Origin: Methanolobus tindarius DSM 2278
GTDB taxonomy: Archaea > Halobacteriota > Methanosarcinia > Methanosarcinales > Methanosarcinaceae
Length of the DNA stretch: 64,000 nt
NCBI RefSeq assembly: GCF_000504205.1
Contig: NZ_AZAJ01000001.1
Coordinates: 1,090,879-1,154,878 of the forward strand
Direction: 5' to 3'
Below, piece after piece: positions 1 to 10,101 of the stretch. The notes under the pieces are model-generated. The model did no database searches, was not told the DNA's origin, and saw only the letters and a program-made list of their open reading frames with translations. A program made the translations under genes and the position numbers. The number at the start of each line of letters is the position of its first letter. The stretch's first letter is position 1.

Positions 1-916
1 CATTTTCAGAGATATTGTTGTCCAGAAGATACTTAATCACTGCATAGGAAACAGCACATCCAAGAGGATTGCCACAGTAAGTGCCACCATGGTCACCAAT
101 CTCTATTTTTTCTGCTACTTTTTCCGACATAGCAAAAGCACCGAAGGGGAAACCGCCGGCAATTCCTTTGGCCATGGTCAGGAAATCGACTTCCACACCA
201 CATTCACCTGTAACAAAGGCAGGTCCAGTCCTGAAAAAACCGGTCTGTATCTCATCCACAATGAGCAGACTGCCATTATTCTTACACAGATTACTAACCT
301 CTTTCAGGTAATCCTGTGAAGGTATGCGGATTCCACCCTCTCCCTGTACGGGTTCCAGTATTACTGCTGCAACACTCTTATCAAGAGCATCTTTCATTGC
401 TTCCAGATCATTGTATGGAACAAAACGATAATTGGGCATTAAAGGATTATACCTGTCCCTGCTTTTGGCCTGACCTGTGGCTGAAGCCGTACTGATTGTA
501 CGCCCGTGGAAACTCTGGAAAGTTGAAATTATTTCAGGCCTGCCTGTCACCTTCTGGGCAAGTTTTATGGCAGCATCGTTTGTCTCAGCCCCGCTGTTTG
601 TAAAGAAAATCCTGCTAAGATTTGATGGGAGAATCTCCTGCATCAGGGAAAGTAGGCGTGCACGTGACGGTGAATATGTAAGTCCTGAATTGGGGTTCTG
701 GATTATTTTCTTCCCCTGCTCGAACAGGGCATCAGTAATAACCGGATTTGCATGACCTATACATGTCACACCCCAACCGGCTGTGAAGTCAAGGTATCTT
801 CTTCCTTCTTCGTCCCATACATAAACTCCCTCTCCTTTTTCAATGGAGATTTGCTGTTTCACGAAGAATGGTGCAAAATACTTGTCTTCTGTTTCAATTG
901 TGTCCTTGCTAGACAT
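1..916 (-). CDS. argD: Class III PLP aminotransferase, probably acetylornithine aminotransferase (3' end outside window)
   Basis: Transfers an amino group between an omega-amino donor such as N-acetylornithine and 2-oxoglutarate, using PLP in the cytoplasm. The reading frame is open from the ATG at 916 to the window edge (305 codons seen). Visible class III landmarks are SGAE (about residues 108-111), FHGRT (136-140), EPVQGEGG (188-195), DEIQTG (221-226) and the PLP lysine in MAKGIAGGFP (about residue 250). An alternative ATG a few bases upstream runs straight into TAG. It lies 67 bp downstream of the TetR gene in the same direction. Class III substrate specificity cannot be settled from motifs; a 4-aminobutyrate or other omega-amino acid transaminase is possible. 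Confidence 0.8.
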   Translation of the reverse strand, partial: MSSKDTIETEDKYFAPFFVKQQISIEKGEGVYVWDEEGRRYLDFTAGWGVTCIGHANPVITDALFEQGKKIIQNPNSGLTYSPSRARLLSLMQEILPSNLSRIFFTNSGAETNDAAIKLAQKVTGRPEIISTFQSFHGRTISTASATGQAKSRDRYNPLMPNYRFVPYNDLEAMKDALDKSVAAVILEPVQGEGGIRIPSQDYLKEVSNLCKNNGSLLIVDEIQTGFFRTGPAFVTGECGVEVDFLTMAKGIAGGFPFGAFAMSEKVAEKIEIGDHGGTYCGNPLGCAVSYAVIKYLLDNNISEN

Positions 917-983
917 TGTTCATCACTTTCTGCCTGTTCATGTAATTAATCTGTTAATTTCAAACATTATGATTATCGGTTTT

Positions 984-1664
984 TCACTGGGAAGTATGGA
1001 TTTGACTTCCAAGCTGTTTCCTGATACCTTCCACGTAAGCCAGGATCGGAGCCTTTATGCAAATCTCATTGTTCTTTAATCCCAGCGTATCGTTGAAAAG
1101 CTTTTCACTGAAATCCAGGAGTTCTCCATATTCCCATGGAATTGCATTGTCTTCTGAAAAAATAGCTTCTCGGGACCTGTCAAGAACTCTCATCAACTCT
1201 CTTGTCCAAAGTCCTGCCAGAATATTCGGATACTGAACATCGAAAATTCCTTCCTTATTTCCTCTCTGTATCAACTGCGCATAGAGTTCGGTTGTGACTT
1301 TTTCAAAGTCATCTGCTATCTTTTTGATAATGATATGGTTGCCACTGAATGAATAAATGCGACTCAGTTTCGGCCAGTCTTTGACCTGATTAAGCTTATA
1401 CCGGGTAATTTTAATCAGGACTTCGTTTATTGAATCTATGACCGGAGAATCACTTTCAAGTACCTCATCGTAGTAAAGCAGGAATTCGTGCATGTAATTC
1501 CGGGTAATTGCTTCAATGACTTCTTCCTTTGATTTGAAGTGATGATAAAAGCCACCTTTGGAACTGCCTGCCTTCTGGATTATATCCGCAACTGTGGTTT
1601 TATCGTATCCCTTTTCGGAAAATAGTTCATGAGCTGAGTTGATGATCCTGTCTTTCAATTCCAT
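984..1664 (-). CDS. TetR/AcrR-family transcriptional repressor
   Basis: A 226-residue TetR-type regulator. The N-terminal helix-turn-helix is at about residues 8-50 (IINSAHELFSEKGYDKTT followed by a KGGFYHHF recognition region); the rest is a helical ligand-binding domain with no recognisable specificity. It is the last gene of a minus-strand unit ATPase-permease-permease-TetR, 46 bp after the second permease. A 29-bp near-perfect palindrome sits over the promoter of that unit (4116-4144), so autoregulation of the exporter operon in response to a toxic ligand is the simplest inference. Confidence 0.85.
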   Translation of the reverse strand: MELKDRIINSAHELFSEKGYDKTTVADIIQKAGSSKGGFYHHFKSKEEVIEAITRNYMHEFLLYYDEVLESDSPVIDSINEVLIKITRYKLNQVKDWPKLSRIYSFSGNHIIIKKIADDFEKVTTELYAQLIQRGNKEGIFDVQYPNILAGLWTRELMRVLDRSREAIFSEDNAIPWEYGELLDFSEKLFNDTLGLKNNEICIKAPILAYVEGIRKQLGSQIHTSQ

Positions 1665-1710
1665 ATTCTTTCCTTTACAAGCGATGAAGAGATAATAGAG
1701 AGTTATTAAT

Positions 1711-2472
1711 CTAGCGATAGGCCGTCTTATTGAACCGCTTTATCAACACTATGACCAGAACAAGCTGCAGAATGATGCCTATTATCAATACTACCCACCA
1801 CAGACTTTCACCTGCATACGCCATCCAGTAAGCTTTGCTGATCCAGTAAGGAGGAAACAGACCCATAAGCCAGACCCATGGCTCGGGCAAGAACCAGCCC
1901 AGCAGAATAGACCACCCGGCTATTCCACCAACTTTCGATAAAGCAAAACCTTCAACCTTGTTCCCGGCAAATGTTGCGAAGAACAGTGCCACAATTGATG
2001 CCGTCAGCGAGGCTCCGGCTATGAGCAAAAGCATTTGCCACAACGGCAAAAGGGCAAGGTCAATGAACAGGACCATTCCTGCAATAACAAAAAAACCCAG
2101 AAAAAAAGGCACAGCTACGCGGTACACCAGATAATACTTCAGGGGAACAGGTGTGACAAGCATGGCTTTGATGGTATTCCCATCCTTCTCATCAAGCAGG
2201 ACGAAGCCAAAGACTGCACCTACAAGCAATGCCCCATCAAAGAGTGCAAAAAAGGCTACAAGCATTGGATACAGTTCAGCAAGACTTGTTGCAATGCCTT
2301 CCATCGGGAGCAGACCTGTCTCTGCCAGATACACATTCAGCCACGGAAGTCCATAATGTAGCACGGCTGCAATAATTGCGGCAAAAAGAAACATGAATAT
2401 CAGAAAGCTGTCCCTTCGAATGAGTTTTACATCATTGCTTCCGAGATTGTACAGCAGTTTTGTGATCTGCAT
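1711..2472 (-). CDS. ABC-2 type transporter permease, second subunit
   Basis: A 253-residue integral membrane protein with about six hydrophobic helices, forming one half of the membrane channel of an ABC-2 exporter. I start it at the ATG at 2472 (MQITKLLYNLG), 2 bp before the TGA of the upstream permease; the longer frame from 2664 only reads the upstream gene in another frame. N-terminal sequence up to the first helix (KLIRRDSFLIFMFLF) and the final basic tail (IKRFNKTAYR) are typical of the family. It pairs with the permease at 2475-3200 and the ATPase at 3197-4081. Substrate unknown; relatives are often labelled drug or fluoroquinolone exporters. Confidence 0.8.
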   Translation of the reverse strand: MQITKLLYNLGSNDVKLIRRDSFLIFMFLFAAIIAAVLHYGLPWLNVYLAETGLLPMEGIATSLAELYPMLVAFFALFDGALLVGAVFGFVLLDEKDGNTIKAMLVTPVPLKYYLVYRVAVPFFLGFFVIAGMVLFIDLALLPLWQMLLLIAGASLTASIVALFFATFAGNKVEGFALSKVGGIAGWSILLGWFLPEPWVWLMGLFPPYWISKAYWMAYAGESLWWVVLIIGIILQLVLVIVLIKRFNKTAYR

Positions 2473-2474
2473 GT

Positions 2475-3200
2475 TCAGTTCACCTTCATGATGATGTGTG
2501 TATTGAAAGCACGGTATGCCCAGACCGAAAAGAGACCGATCTGTATGGCCGTGTAAACAACCGCATAACCCCATTCCCATGTCATGAGTGGAATGTATGC
2601 ACCCTGCATCAGCATCGCCGGTGCGCTTGTAGGTATTATGAGAAACACAGGATGAACTATCCATCCAAGGAAATACAGAAACGGAAGTTGAAGTAATACT
2701 GCGATCATTGACATGGGTATGAGAAAATCAGTAATCCTGTCAAAACGAACTATCAAAATGATACCGATGAGTGTGTAGATCACTCCGATTGCGACAATGC
2801 CCAGCAACAGGAGTGGAATGTTCGGGAAAGTGACTTTGTCCGAAAAACTCATGATTAACATTGCACCACCGATCATCACGAATGATTCCAGCGTTGCCAG
2901 CGCGGTGAGACTTATCACCTTGGACAGGAGATATTCGAATATTCTCAGTGGTGAAACGATCACTGCATTGAGGGTGCCTTCGTCTTTTTCAAAGATAATC
3001 ATGCCTGCAACGTAAAGCAACGTGGAACCACCTGCAACCATGAGCATCAAAGCCGGCACGACAGAATATAACTGGCTCGGACCTGCCACGCTGGATACTG
3101 CTACTGCAACGAGTATTCCTGCGATTATTCCAATAGTGTAAAGGTTGTTGCGTAGCTGTACGGTCACATCGGTCCTCATTGTGGAAACCAGACGACTCAT
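2475..3200 (-). CDS. ABC-2 type transporter permease, first subunit
   Basis: A 241-residue membrane protein with about six transmembrane segments. Its cytoplasmic EKDEGTLNAVIVSPL stretch (about residues 72-86) is the conserved coupling region of ABC-2 permeases that contacts the ATPase. The ATG overlaps the stop of the ATPase gene by 4 bp (ATGA), indicating translational coupling. With the permease at 1711-2472 it should form a heterodimeric channel. Confidence 0.85.
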   Translation of the reverse strand: MSRLVSTMRTDVTVQLRNNLYTIGIIAGILVAVAVSSVAGPSQLYSVVPALMLMVAGGSTLLYVAGMIIFEKDEGTLNAVIVSPLRIFEYLLSKVISLTALATLESFVMIGGAMLIMSFSDKVTFPNIPLLLLGIVAIGVIYTLIGIILIVRFDRITDFLIPMSMIAVLLQLPFLYFLGWIVHPVFLIIPTSAPAMLMQGAYIPLMTWEWGYAVVYTAIQIGLFSVWAYRAFNTHIIMKVN

Positions 3201-4081
3201 GTATGGAGTGCCTCCCCGGTAACCTGAATAAAGATATTCTCCAGAGTGGTTTCCTGCGTGTGAATAGTTTCAATGTGTTTACCTGATTTTAACAGATTGA
3301 TGAATTCATCGTCTTCCCCTATGCCATCAAGTGGGAATTCCTTACACTGGACATTCTCCGTCTCAGTGTTCACCTCGAACTGTTCTCCAAGATATTCCAC
3401 ACGAACGTTGCGTTTTCCGTACTGTTTTTTGAGAGCTGAAGGTGAGTCGATAATACCGATGTTACCTGATGTGATGAAGGCAACCCTGTCGCATAATTCA
3501 TCCGCCACCATCATGTTATGGGTGGTTACAAAAACTGTTGTACCCTGACTGCGTAGTTCCAGCACCAGATCTTTGATCTTACGGGAACTAACCGGATCAA
3601 GACCGCTTGTCGGTTCATCCAGAAAGAGTATTTTCGGTCTGTGAATAAGACTCCGTGCAACATTCAGACGGACTTTCATACCTTTACTGAATTCAGAGAC
3701 TTTTTTATTAGCATCATCCTTCAACCCTACCCATTCCAGAACTTCCATAGGTTCTGATGTTTCTCCCTCATAAAGCGAGCGGAAATAGTTCAGATTTTCC
3801 AGTGCTGTGAGTTTTAGGTAATGATTCGGCAGTTCGAATGAGACACCTACATGCTCGTAATAGTCCTGTCCCCATTCGCTGACCTCACGTCCCATTACCT
3901 CAATGCTACCTCCGTATTCTTTGAGAAGTCCGATTATCAGGTTCTGCGTGGTGGATTTCCCCGCACCCGACGGTCCCAGGAAACCAAATATCTCACCTTT
4001 ATCTATTTCAAAATTCAGGCCGTGCAGTGTTTCATTCTCTGCACCGGGGTATGTATAGTTAAGATTTTTGACTGTAATCAT
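3197..4081 (-). CDS. ABC transporter ATP-binding protein (ABC-2 exporter)
   Basis: A 294-residue ATPase energising the two following permeases. Walker A GPSGAGKST is at residues 36-44, a slightly degenerate signature FSKGMK at 131-136, and Walker B ILFLDEPTSGLDP at 151-163; the switch histidine lies in FVTTHNMM. The C-terminal about 70 residues resemble the extension of drug-exporter ATPases. The ATG at 4081 is the first gene of the operon and lies about 35 bp downstream of the TetR-type palindrome, which covers the TATA box. The substrate cannot be read from sequence. Confidence 0.92.
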   Translation of the reverse strand: MITVKNLNYTYPGAENETLHGLNFEIDKGEIFGFLGPSGAGKSTTQNLIIGLLKEYGGSIEVMGREVSEWGQDYYEHVGVSFELPNHYLKLTALENLNYFRSLYEGETSEPMEVLEWVGLKDDANKKVSEFSKGMKVRLNVARSLIHRPKILFLDEPTSGLDPVSSRKIKDLVLELRSQGTTVFVTTHNMMVADELCDRVAFITSGNIGIIDSPSALKKQYGKRNVRVEYLGEQFEVNTETENVQCKEFPLDGIGEDDEFINLLKSGKHIETIHTQETTLENIFIQVTGEALHT

Positions 4082-4115
4082 CTGGATTGGTTCCTGTTTT
4101 ATTAGTTTAATGGAA

Positions 4116-4144
4116 ATATACAGACCGACGGTCGGTTTGTATAT
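4116..4144. promoter_or_regulatory. TetR-type operator over the exporter promoter
   Basis: A 29-bp inverted repeat centred on G4130 has half-sites ATATACAGACCGAC and GTCGGTTTGTATAT with a single mismatch. On the minus strand its right-hand part supplies a TATA-like GTATAT about 30 bp before the expected start of the exporter transcript. A bound repressor would therefore block TBP/TFB. The ACCGAC-n-GTCGGT core is like that of many TetR operators, and a TetR gene ends the operon. Confidence 0.8.
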
Positions 4145-4321
4145 TGTAGTTGGTAGTCTATTGTATTTAGACTTTTGTGAGAATCGGCCTATAAAACGGA
4201 TAAATTCAAAAGATATGTAATCAGAAATGAAAAAACACTACTTTATAGAGATAATTAAAATACAGCATAATTTATTTACAGTACTAAAGTATTATCAGAT
4301 TTATCGAGCGAGGGGATCAAC

Positions 4322-5254
4322 ATAGACACAGATAAAGGTATCATAGTTCTGATAATAATTTTGCTGTCGGTAATTTCTGCCAGTGCATTTTTACATTCCA
4401 GAACACTCGAAAATCACGAAAATACCACATATAATACAAGTGATGGAAATACCAGCAAAGAACAGAACCCAAGTAATGTATCATACGAACAGGGAAATAT
4501 CACCCATCAAACAAGTGCTGTAAACACCAAAATAGAACAAAGCACAGGAATTGTTTCTAAGGTTGACATTGATGCAGTTTCCACTAAACTACCTGAAGAC
4601 CTGGATTACAATGAAACTGTCATAATAGACACGGAAAAATTGAATAATTCCGCAAAAGAGGGTAATATTAACCTGATACTGAACGATGAAAATATTGAAA
4701 TCATTATTCAGAAATCAACTGAAAGGAAGGATAGGATTTGGTATAAAGGATTCACTAAAGAAAACCCGGATTATAATGTAGACATTACCATTAGAGGTGA
4801 TGAAGTGTATGGCTTCATTGATACCTATGACAAAGTATACACCATATTCCCAACAAATGTTGTAGTTGAAGGGGAAATTATTCATGTAGTAATTATATCT
4901 GATATTCTTAATTCAAGATTAGAGCTAGAAAAATATCCTGTAGATCCTCTTACATTTGATATAATCAACGAAGACAGTTTAAATCATGAATTTGCCGTAG
5001 AAGTTTTTGATCCATATAACAAATCCATATTCAAGGAAAGTTATTCATTACATCCTGGTGAAACAATGAACTCGCCTGAAGTAAGTAAACAACTTGGATT
5101 ACATCATTATGTGTACTCACTGGATAATGGGGAATCATTTGTACTCTATGTAAGAGTTGGACGTTCAACAAATATGGGTTCTTCTGAAAAGGCCTCATTT
5201 GAAATAACAAATGATATTACAAATCCATTGTTGGTTAGTACCACAATTGCGTAA
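4322..5254 (+). CDS. Membrane-anchored extracellular protein of unknown function; possible ATA start
   Basis: About 310 residues. The sequence from 4322 begins with a short charged stretch and a hydrophobic helix (GIIVLIIILLSVISASAF), then a Thr/Asn/Ser-rich linker and a beta-rich ectodomain (about residues 80-310), typical of an N-terminally anchored surface protein. No ATG, GTG or TTG precedes the helix; the first usable TTG (4361) would cut it in half. An AGGGGATC SD-like element ends 6 nt before an ATA at 4322, which I use as tentative start. The part around YKGFTKENPDYNVDITIRGDE vaguely resembles metalloprotease propeptides but no catalytic motif is present. Function unknown. Confidence 0.6.
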   Translation: MDTDKGIIVLIIILLSVISASAFLHSRTLENHENTTYNTSDGNTSKEQNPSNVSYEQGNITHQTSAVNTKIEQSTGIVSKVDIDAVSTKLPEDLDYNETVIIDTEKLNNSAKEGNINLILNDENIEIIIQKSTERKDRIWYKGFTKENPDYNVDITIRGDEVYGFIDTYDKVYTIFPTNVVVEGEIIHVVIISDILNSRLELEKYPVDPLTFDIINEDSLNHEFAVEVFDPYNKSIFKESYSLHPGETMNSPEVSKQLGLHHYVYSLDNGESFVLYVRVGRSTNMGSSEKASFEITNDITNPLLVSTTIA

Positions 5255-5306
5255 TCTAACTTTTAAAGCAGGGAAAAATAAGAACAGGAACAAAAGTACC
5301 AGAAGT

Positions 5307-6476
<1,170 letters not shown>

Positions 6477-6649
6477 TTAATCTGTGAATTATAATGTAGT
6501 GAACTTTCCAATACTAGTTAAAAATGTTCGTTGCAAAATAATTTAGACCATCCTACTCAGGAAAACAGAAAGTTCCAGATCATAAAAAAATAATTTTAAA
6601 TCTGGGATTAAAGAAAAGAAAAGTGCACAGAAGTGCAACTTAAAATTAA

Positions 6650-6928
6650 TTAAATATCAATAGCAGTTTTGAAAACATCAAGGAACTCGTCACACTGGGT
6701 AACCATAACATTAGCAGCATCCTTGACAACTTCAATCGGATCTGCACCATCTGTCTTTACAAAAAGTATAGGATCACTAATTGAAACGTGTTTCATATCG
6801 TATGTTGCTATCTGAACTCTCTTGTCATCGAGCAGAGCGGACTTGAGCATATTGAGAAGAGTGTGGTTTTCCCCAATAATCTCAAGATGCATTTCGTCTT
6901 CTGTTTTGTCAATGATCTTCAATTCCAT
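6650..6928 (-). CDS. rpoL: DNA-directed RNA polymerase subunit L (Rpo11)
   Basis: A 92-residue homologue of archaeal Rpo11/RpoL (eukaryotic RPB11/AC19) that heterodimerises with Rpo3 to nucleate polymerase assembly. The whole alpha-like fold is recognisable: MELKIIDKTEDEMHLEIIGE, then the H-T-L-x-N helix (ENHTLLNMLKSALL) and the YDMKHVSISDPILFVKT strand region. The ATG follows a TGGTGAGAT-type SD. It lies between csl4 and pscS on the minus strand, a common archaeal neighbourhood with exosome genes. Confidence 0.93.
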   Translation of the reverse strand: MELKIIDKTEDEMHLEIIGENHTLLNMLKSALLDDKRVQIATYDMKHVSISDPILFVKTDGADPIEVVKDAANVMVTQCDEFLDVFKTAIDI

Positions 6929-7006
6929 CTTTATCTCACCATAAGTAATGTGTAATTATTATGTAATTTAAACTATGATTATAAATTATAATCAATCGAT
7001 AATCGG

Positions 7007-7813
7007 TTAGACTATTCCGGTACCGTAGTCTGCAGAGAGCTTTCTTGTCTCTGTGCGACCACATTCAGGACATTTCAGTTTCTTGTTGTCCTTTACCATC
7101 GGGCTGTGACACCTTGAGCAATATGCTTTCATGACACCAAGGGATTTATCATCGGTGCTCAGACGCATGTTCTGGGTGTTAATGACCTTTGCTTTGACAA
7201 CATCAGAAAGTGAAAACTCGTATCCAAGATTCTTTACATAGGAATCCTTCACGTTGGACACATGAATTGCTGCAGCACCATTTGTCTGGAACTCACGCTC
7301 TCCTTTTCCTTTGATTGCACCGATCTCAACAAGAGCTACTGAATCACGCATATTGACAACACTTCCAATAATAATGTCGCCTTCTTTGATCTCAGGAGGA
7401 ATGCTTGTCTGAGGTACCACAGAGATTGTTCTTGATTTCCTGTCAACTTTTACATATCCGGTGTTAAGTGAGTGAATATCTGCAACGTTGACATAAGTTC
7501 CTGAACCTGCTTTGAACTCTTCAGTAGTTCCCACAAAGTCACCAGGCATTACAAATACAGATTCTTCTGTACTAAGTTCCTCTTCATCATCCATATCATC
7601 ATCTTCTGTTGAGCCTTCATCGGGCTTATCATCTTTCTTTCCTGACCTTCTATTACGGCCCTGTCCTTTCTTTTCAACAGCTTCTTCCACAGCTTCTGCT
7701 GCTTCCTTGACTACTTCTGAGGAAAGAACCTCTTCTTCACTTACCTGCTGGTCTTCAGAATCAGATGATTTGATCTTCCTGCGTGAAGTCTTACGTCTAT
7801 TTCTTATCCTAAT
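7007..7813 (-). CDS. csl4: Exosome subunit Csl4 with acidic N-terminal extension; possible ATT start
   Basis: RNA-binding cap subunit of the archaeal exosome. The conserved part starts at VMPGDFVGTTEEF, followed by an S1-like domain and a C-terminal zinc ribbon (CSRCHSP...CPECGRT). Before it lies a low-complexity, basic then acidic segment. The first standard start in this segment is GTG at 7690, which lacks an SD; the frame stays open to 7825, where GAAGGG lies 6 nt before an ATT at 7813 (reading RIRNRRKTSRRK). I take 7813 as tentative start; starting at 7690 (227 residues) or inside the linker are alternatives. The coding identity is firm; the start is not. Confidence 0.75.
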   Translation of the reverse strand: MRIRNRRKTSRRKIKSSDSEDQQVSEEEVLSSEVVKEAAEAVEEAVEKKGQGRNRRSGKKDDKPDEGSTEDDDMDDEEELSTEESVFVMPGDFVGTTEEFKAGSGTYVNVADIHSLNTGYVKVDRKSRTISVVPQTSIPPEIKEGDIIIGSVVNMRDSVALVEIGAIKGKGEREFQTNGAAAIHVSNVKDSYVKNLGYEFSLSDVVKAKVINTQNMRLSTDDKSLGVMKAYCSRCHSPMVKDNKKLKCPECGRTETRKLSADYGTGIV

Positions 7814-7898
7814 TAGAATCCCTTCTTATAATCTGAAATTATATAAAAATGCACAAATCCATGAATTCCTTCAAGTAAGAACCGCATTTCTTAAAATA

Positions 7899-8486
7899 TT
7901 ATCGCACTATCCGATAAATCTCTACCTTTACCATTTCTACTTCTTTTTTATGGAATTTAAATGTTCGTTTCATTGGAAATGCTGTTGAGTACCAGTCTGT
8001 AATTCTGGCATCACCTATGAACTTACTTATAAACTCATGGCTCCCGCAATTATGAATAGAATATATCACATCACTGGTTTTCAACGCACTTAAAAGAAAC
8101 GGTCGGTCATTACCTTTGGCCTGAGCACCGAACGGCGGATTCATGACAACAGTATCAGCATGCCCATCTACCTCAAAAATATCGGCATGGACGAACTCAA
8201 CGTCAACACCAAGTTTCCCGGCATTTTTCCGGGCAAGTTCCAGAGCCTTGTTATCAACATCAAAACCAACAACCTTCTCTGCACCAAGAAGCTTTGCACC
8301 AATTGCAAGCATACCTGTCCCGCATCCCAGGTCAAAAACTGTTCCTTCAAGATCACCCTGCATATATGCAAAATGAAGAATTTCAGCCGCAAGTAATGCA
8401 GGAGTAGCATATTGTTCCAGGTTCACATTTGGAGAATCAAAACCCTCTACCTGCTCCAGCAACATCTCAAGCTTACGCTGCTTCAA
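7899..8486 (-). CDS. METTL5-family RNA N6-adenine methyltransferase-like protein
   Basis: A 195-residue class I methyltransferase. The SAM-binding motif I is VFDLGCGTGMLAIGA (about residues 50-64) and the catalytic N6-adenine motif is NPPFG (116-120); the acidic motif GFDVD follows at 74-78. The architecture matches the archaeal relatives of METTL5, which methylate an rRNA adenine. Translation appears to start with TTG at 8486, 6 nt after AGGTGA. It is 2 bp downstream of dph2, consistent with a translation-related operon. A different RNA target is possible. Confidence 0.82.
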   Translation of the reverse strand: MKQRKLEMLLEQVEGFDSPNVNLEQYATPALLAAEILHFAYMQGDLEGTVFDLGCGTGMLAIGAKLLGAEKVVGFDVDNKALELARKNAGKLGVDVEFVHADIFEVDGHADTVVMNPPFGAQAKGNDRPFLLSALKTSDVIYSIHNCGSHEFISKFIGDARITDWYSTAFPMKRTFKFHKKEVEMVKVEIYRIVR

Positions 8487-8488
8487 TC

Positions 8489-9484
8489 TTATTCACCTGT
8501 TATTTCATCAAAGTAAAGGTCTTCCCATTCCCTTTCGCCAAGCACTATCTCAAACTCCAGCGGAGTCAGCATCGGAGCATGGAACCTTCCAACCTCATCA
8601 ATAGCAAGACGAGGGCATGCAGTGTTGACGAATGCATCAACTTTGAACTGTAATAATTGATCCGGAGTTACAAGGTCCATTGTAAAAATATGTGCATCTT
8701 TGCCATGCTCTTTTGCCATCTGTTTAAGCTCCTTAGCAAGTTCCATGCGTTCCTGTCCGGGTTTCGATGAAACAATGATTCCAAAAATCTCTGCATCAAG
8801 GGATTTTGCAATCACAGCACTTCTCTGTCTCAGAACCTTTGAGTAATCTGCTTCCCTTAACTCGTTGACAAATGGATCAGCGATAAGTACACGCTTCTTC
8901 ATGGCAAGTGAAACACCAAGAGGATGGAATTGTCCGCTTCCAATGAACAGATACTCATCACAATCTGCGTTGCGTGCAGAAGAGAAATTACATCCAAGAA
9001 CCTGACCGGGATATGCAATCTTGCTGTCACCGGAACAAATTACACATTCTTTTCCATGTTTTTCCAGAATCTTCACAGCATCACCCAGCTTATGAACATG
9101 CTGCACCGTTGTGATAAGACCAATGCGCTTGCCTTCCAGTCTGGAAGCTGCCAGTCCAACAACATCCTTTACATCAACAGCCGACCTGGTTTCTATGAAA
9201 TATACTTTCTGTGAAAGTTTGTTATCGTCAAGATGAGCATGCCCGAAGTGGAAGAGAATATCAACATCATTAATCAGAGCAACGTCAAGGTCACAGGCTC
9301 CAAAACACGGATTGCCAGAAATAAAAACACTAACCTCTGTCTCATCCTCAATACGTGAAGCTATTCCCGGCGAACGTCTCTTAAAACCTTCTGGAAACTG
9401 CAATCCCACTACTTTTGCACCTGTATCTCTGATTACTGAGATTATATACTCAAGCTGAAAATCAAAAGCTTCGCCGTCACTCAT
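8489..9484 (-). CDS. dph2: 2-(3-amino-3-carboxypropyl)histidine synthase, diphthamide biosynthesis (Dph2)
   Basis: First step of diphthamide formation on elongation factor aEF2: an atypical radical-SAM enzyme transfers the 3-amino-3-carboxypropyl group of SAM to a histidine. The 331-residue protein has cysteines in NPCFGAC (C60, C64), VLGCNF and NTACPRLAI, one from each repeat domain, matching the widely spaced [4Fe-4S] ligands of archaeal Dph2. I start at ATG 9484 ([10 protein letters not shown]), which overlaps the hpt stop by 8 bp and follows GAGGAT; the longer frame from 9505 has no support. Confidence 0.9.
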   Translation of the reverse strand: MSDGEAFDFQLEYIISVIRDTGAKVVGLQFPEGFKRRSPGIASRIEDETEVSVFISGNPCFGACDLDVALINDVDILFHFGHAHLDDNKLSQKVYFIETRSAVDVKDVVGLAASRLEGKRIGLITTVQHVHKLGDAVKILEKHGKECVICSGDSKIAYPGQVLGCNFSSARNADCDEYLFIGSGQFHPLGVSLAMKKRVLIADPFVNELREADYSKVLRQRSAVIAKSLDAEIFGIIVSSKPGQERMELAKELKQMAKEHGKDAHIFTMDLVTPDQLLQFKVDAFVNTACPRLAIDEVGRFHAPMLTPLEFEIVLGEREWEDLYFDEITGE

Positions 9485-10040
9485 GTATATCCTCGATGGA
9501 AACACCTTTCTCAGTCACATCAATGCGAACAAGAGTCTTCACATCAATACCCATTTCCTTTAGTCTTGAAACACCGTCACCACGTTCAATGACTACAATG
9601 GCATCTGTCACGGTGGCACCTACCCCTTCAAGAGCACTCATAAGTGCTACAAGAGTACCTCCGGTGCTGATGACATCGTCCACAATAAGAACCCTGTCAC
9701 CTTCGAAGATATCATTAATGTAGAGTTCACCCTTGGAGTAACCGGTTTCCTGTGACAGTTTTATTTCACCTTCAAGACCATACTGTCTCTTCCTTATAAT
9801 ACAAAAAGGAACTCCGGTCTTCATTGAAATTGCAGTTGCAAGAGGGATTCCCATTGCCTCTATTGCAATTATCTTATCAAAATCCTTGCTGACCATCCCC
9901 AGAATGTGCTCAGTGACCTCTTCCAGAAGTTCCGGCTCAAGTCTTGGAACTCCATCTGATATCGGATGAATAAAATAGTGATATTTTCCCCTGTGAACGA
10001 TTGGTGCATTCAGCAGGGATTCACGTAGTATCTTTAGCAT
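9477..10040 (-). CDS. hpt: Hypoxanthine/purine phosphoribosyltransferase
   Basis: Salvages hypoxanthine (and probably guanine) to nucleotides with PRPP. The 187-residue protein has the PRPP-binding signature [13 protein letters not shown] at about residues 117-129 and the archaeal Hpt N-terminus with [13 protein letters not shown]. Its 3' end overlaps dph2 (ATGAGTGA), so the two are probably co-translated. Confidence 0.88.
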   Translation of the reverse strand: MLKILRESLLNAPIVHRGKYHYFIHPISDGVPRLEPELLEEVTEHILGMVSKDFDKIIAIEAMGIPLATAISMKTGVPFCIIRKRQYGLEGEIKLSQETGYSKGELYINDIFEGDRVLIVDDVISTGGTLVALMSALEGVGATVTDAIVVIERGDGVSRLKEMGIDVKTLVRIDVTEKGVSIEDIHE

Positions 10041-10101
10041 AGTTATCGCCTTACTACCTGCCAGTATATAAATGGAGACCGTTGAAGTAAGAACTTCAAG
10101 G

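Noticed and set aside
2035-2361. Plus-strand ORF opposite the ABC permease
   Set aside because: Shadow of a conserved membrane-protein gene; no SD, low-complexity antisense composition.
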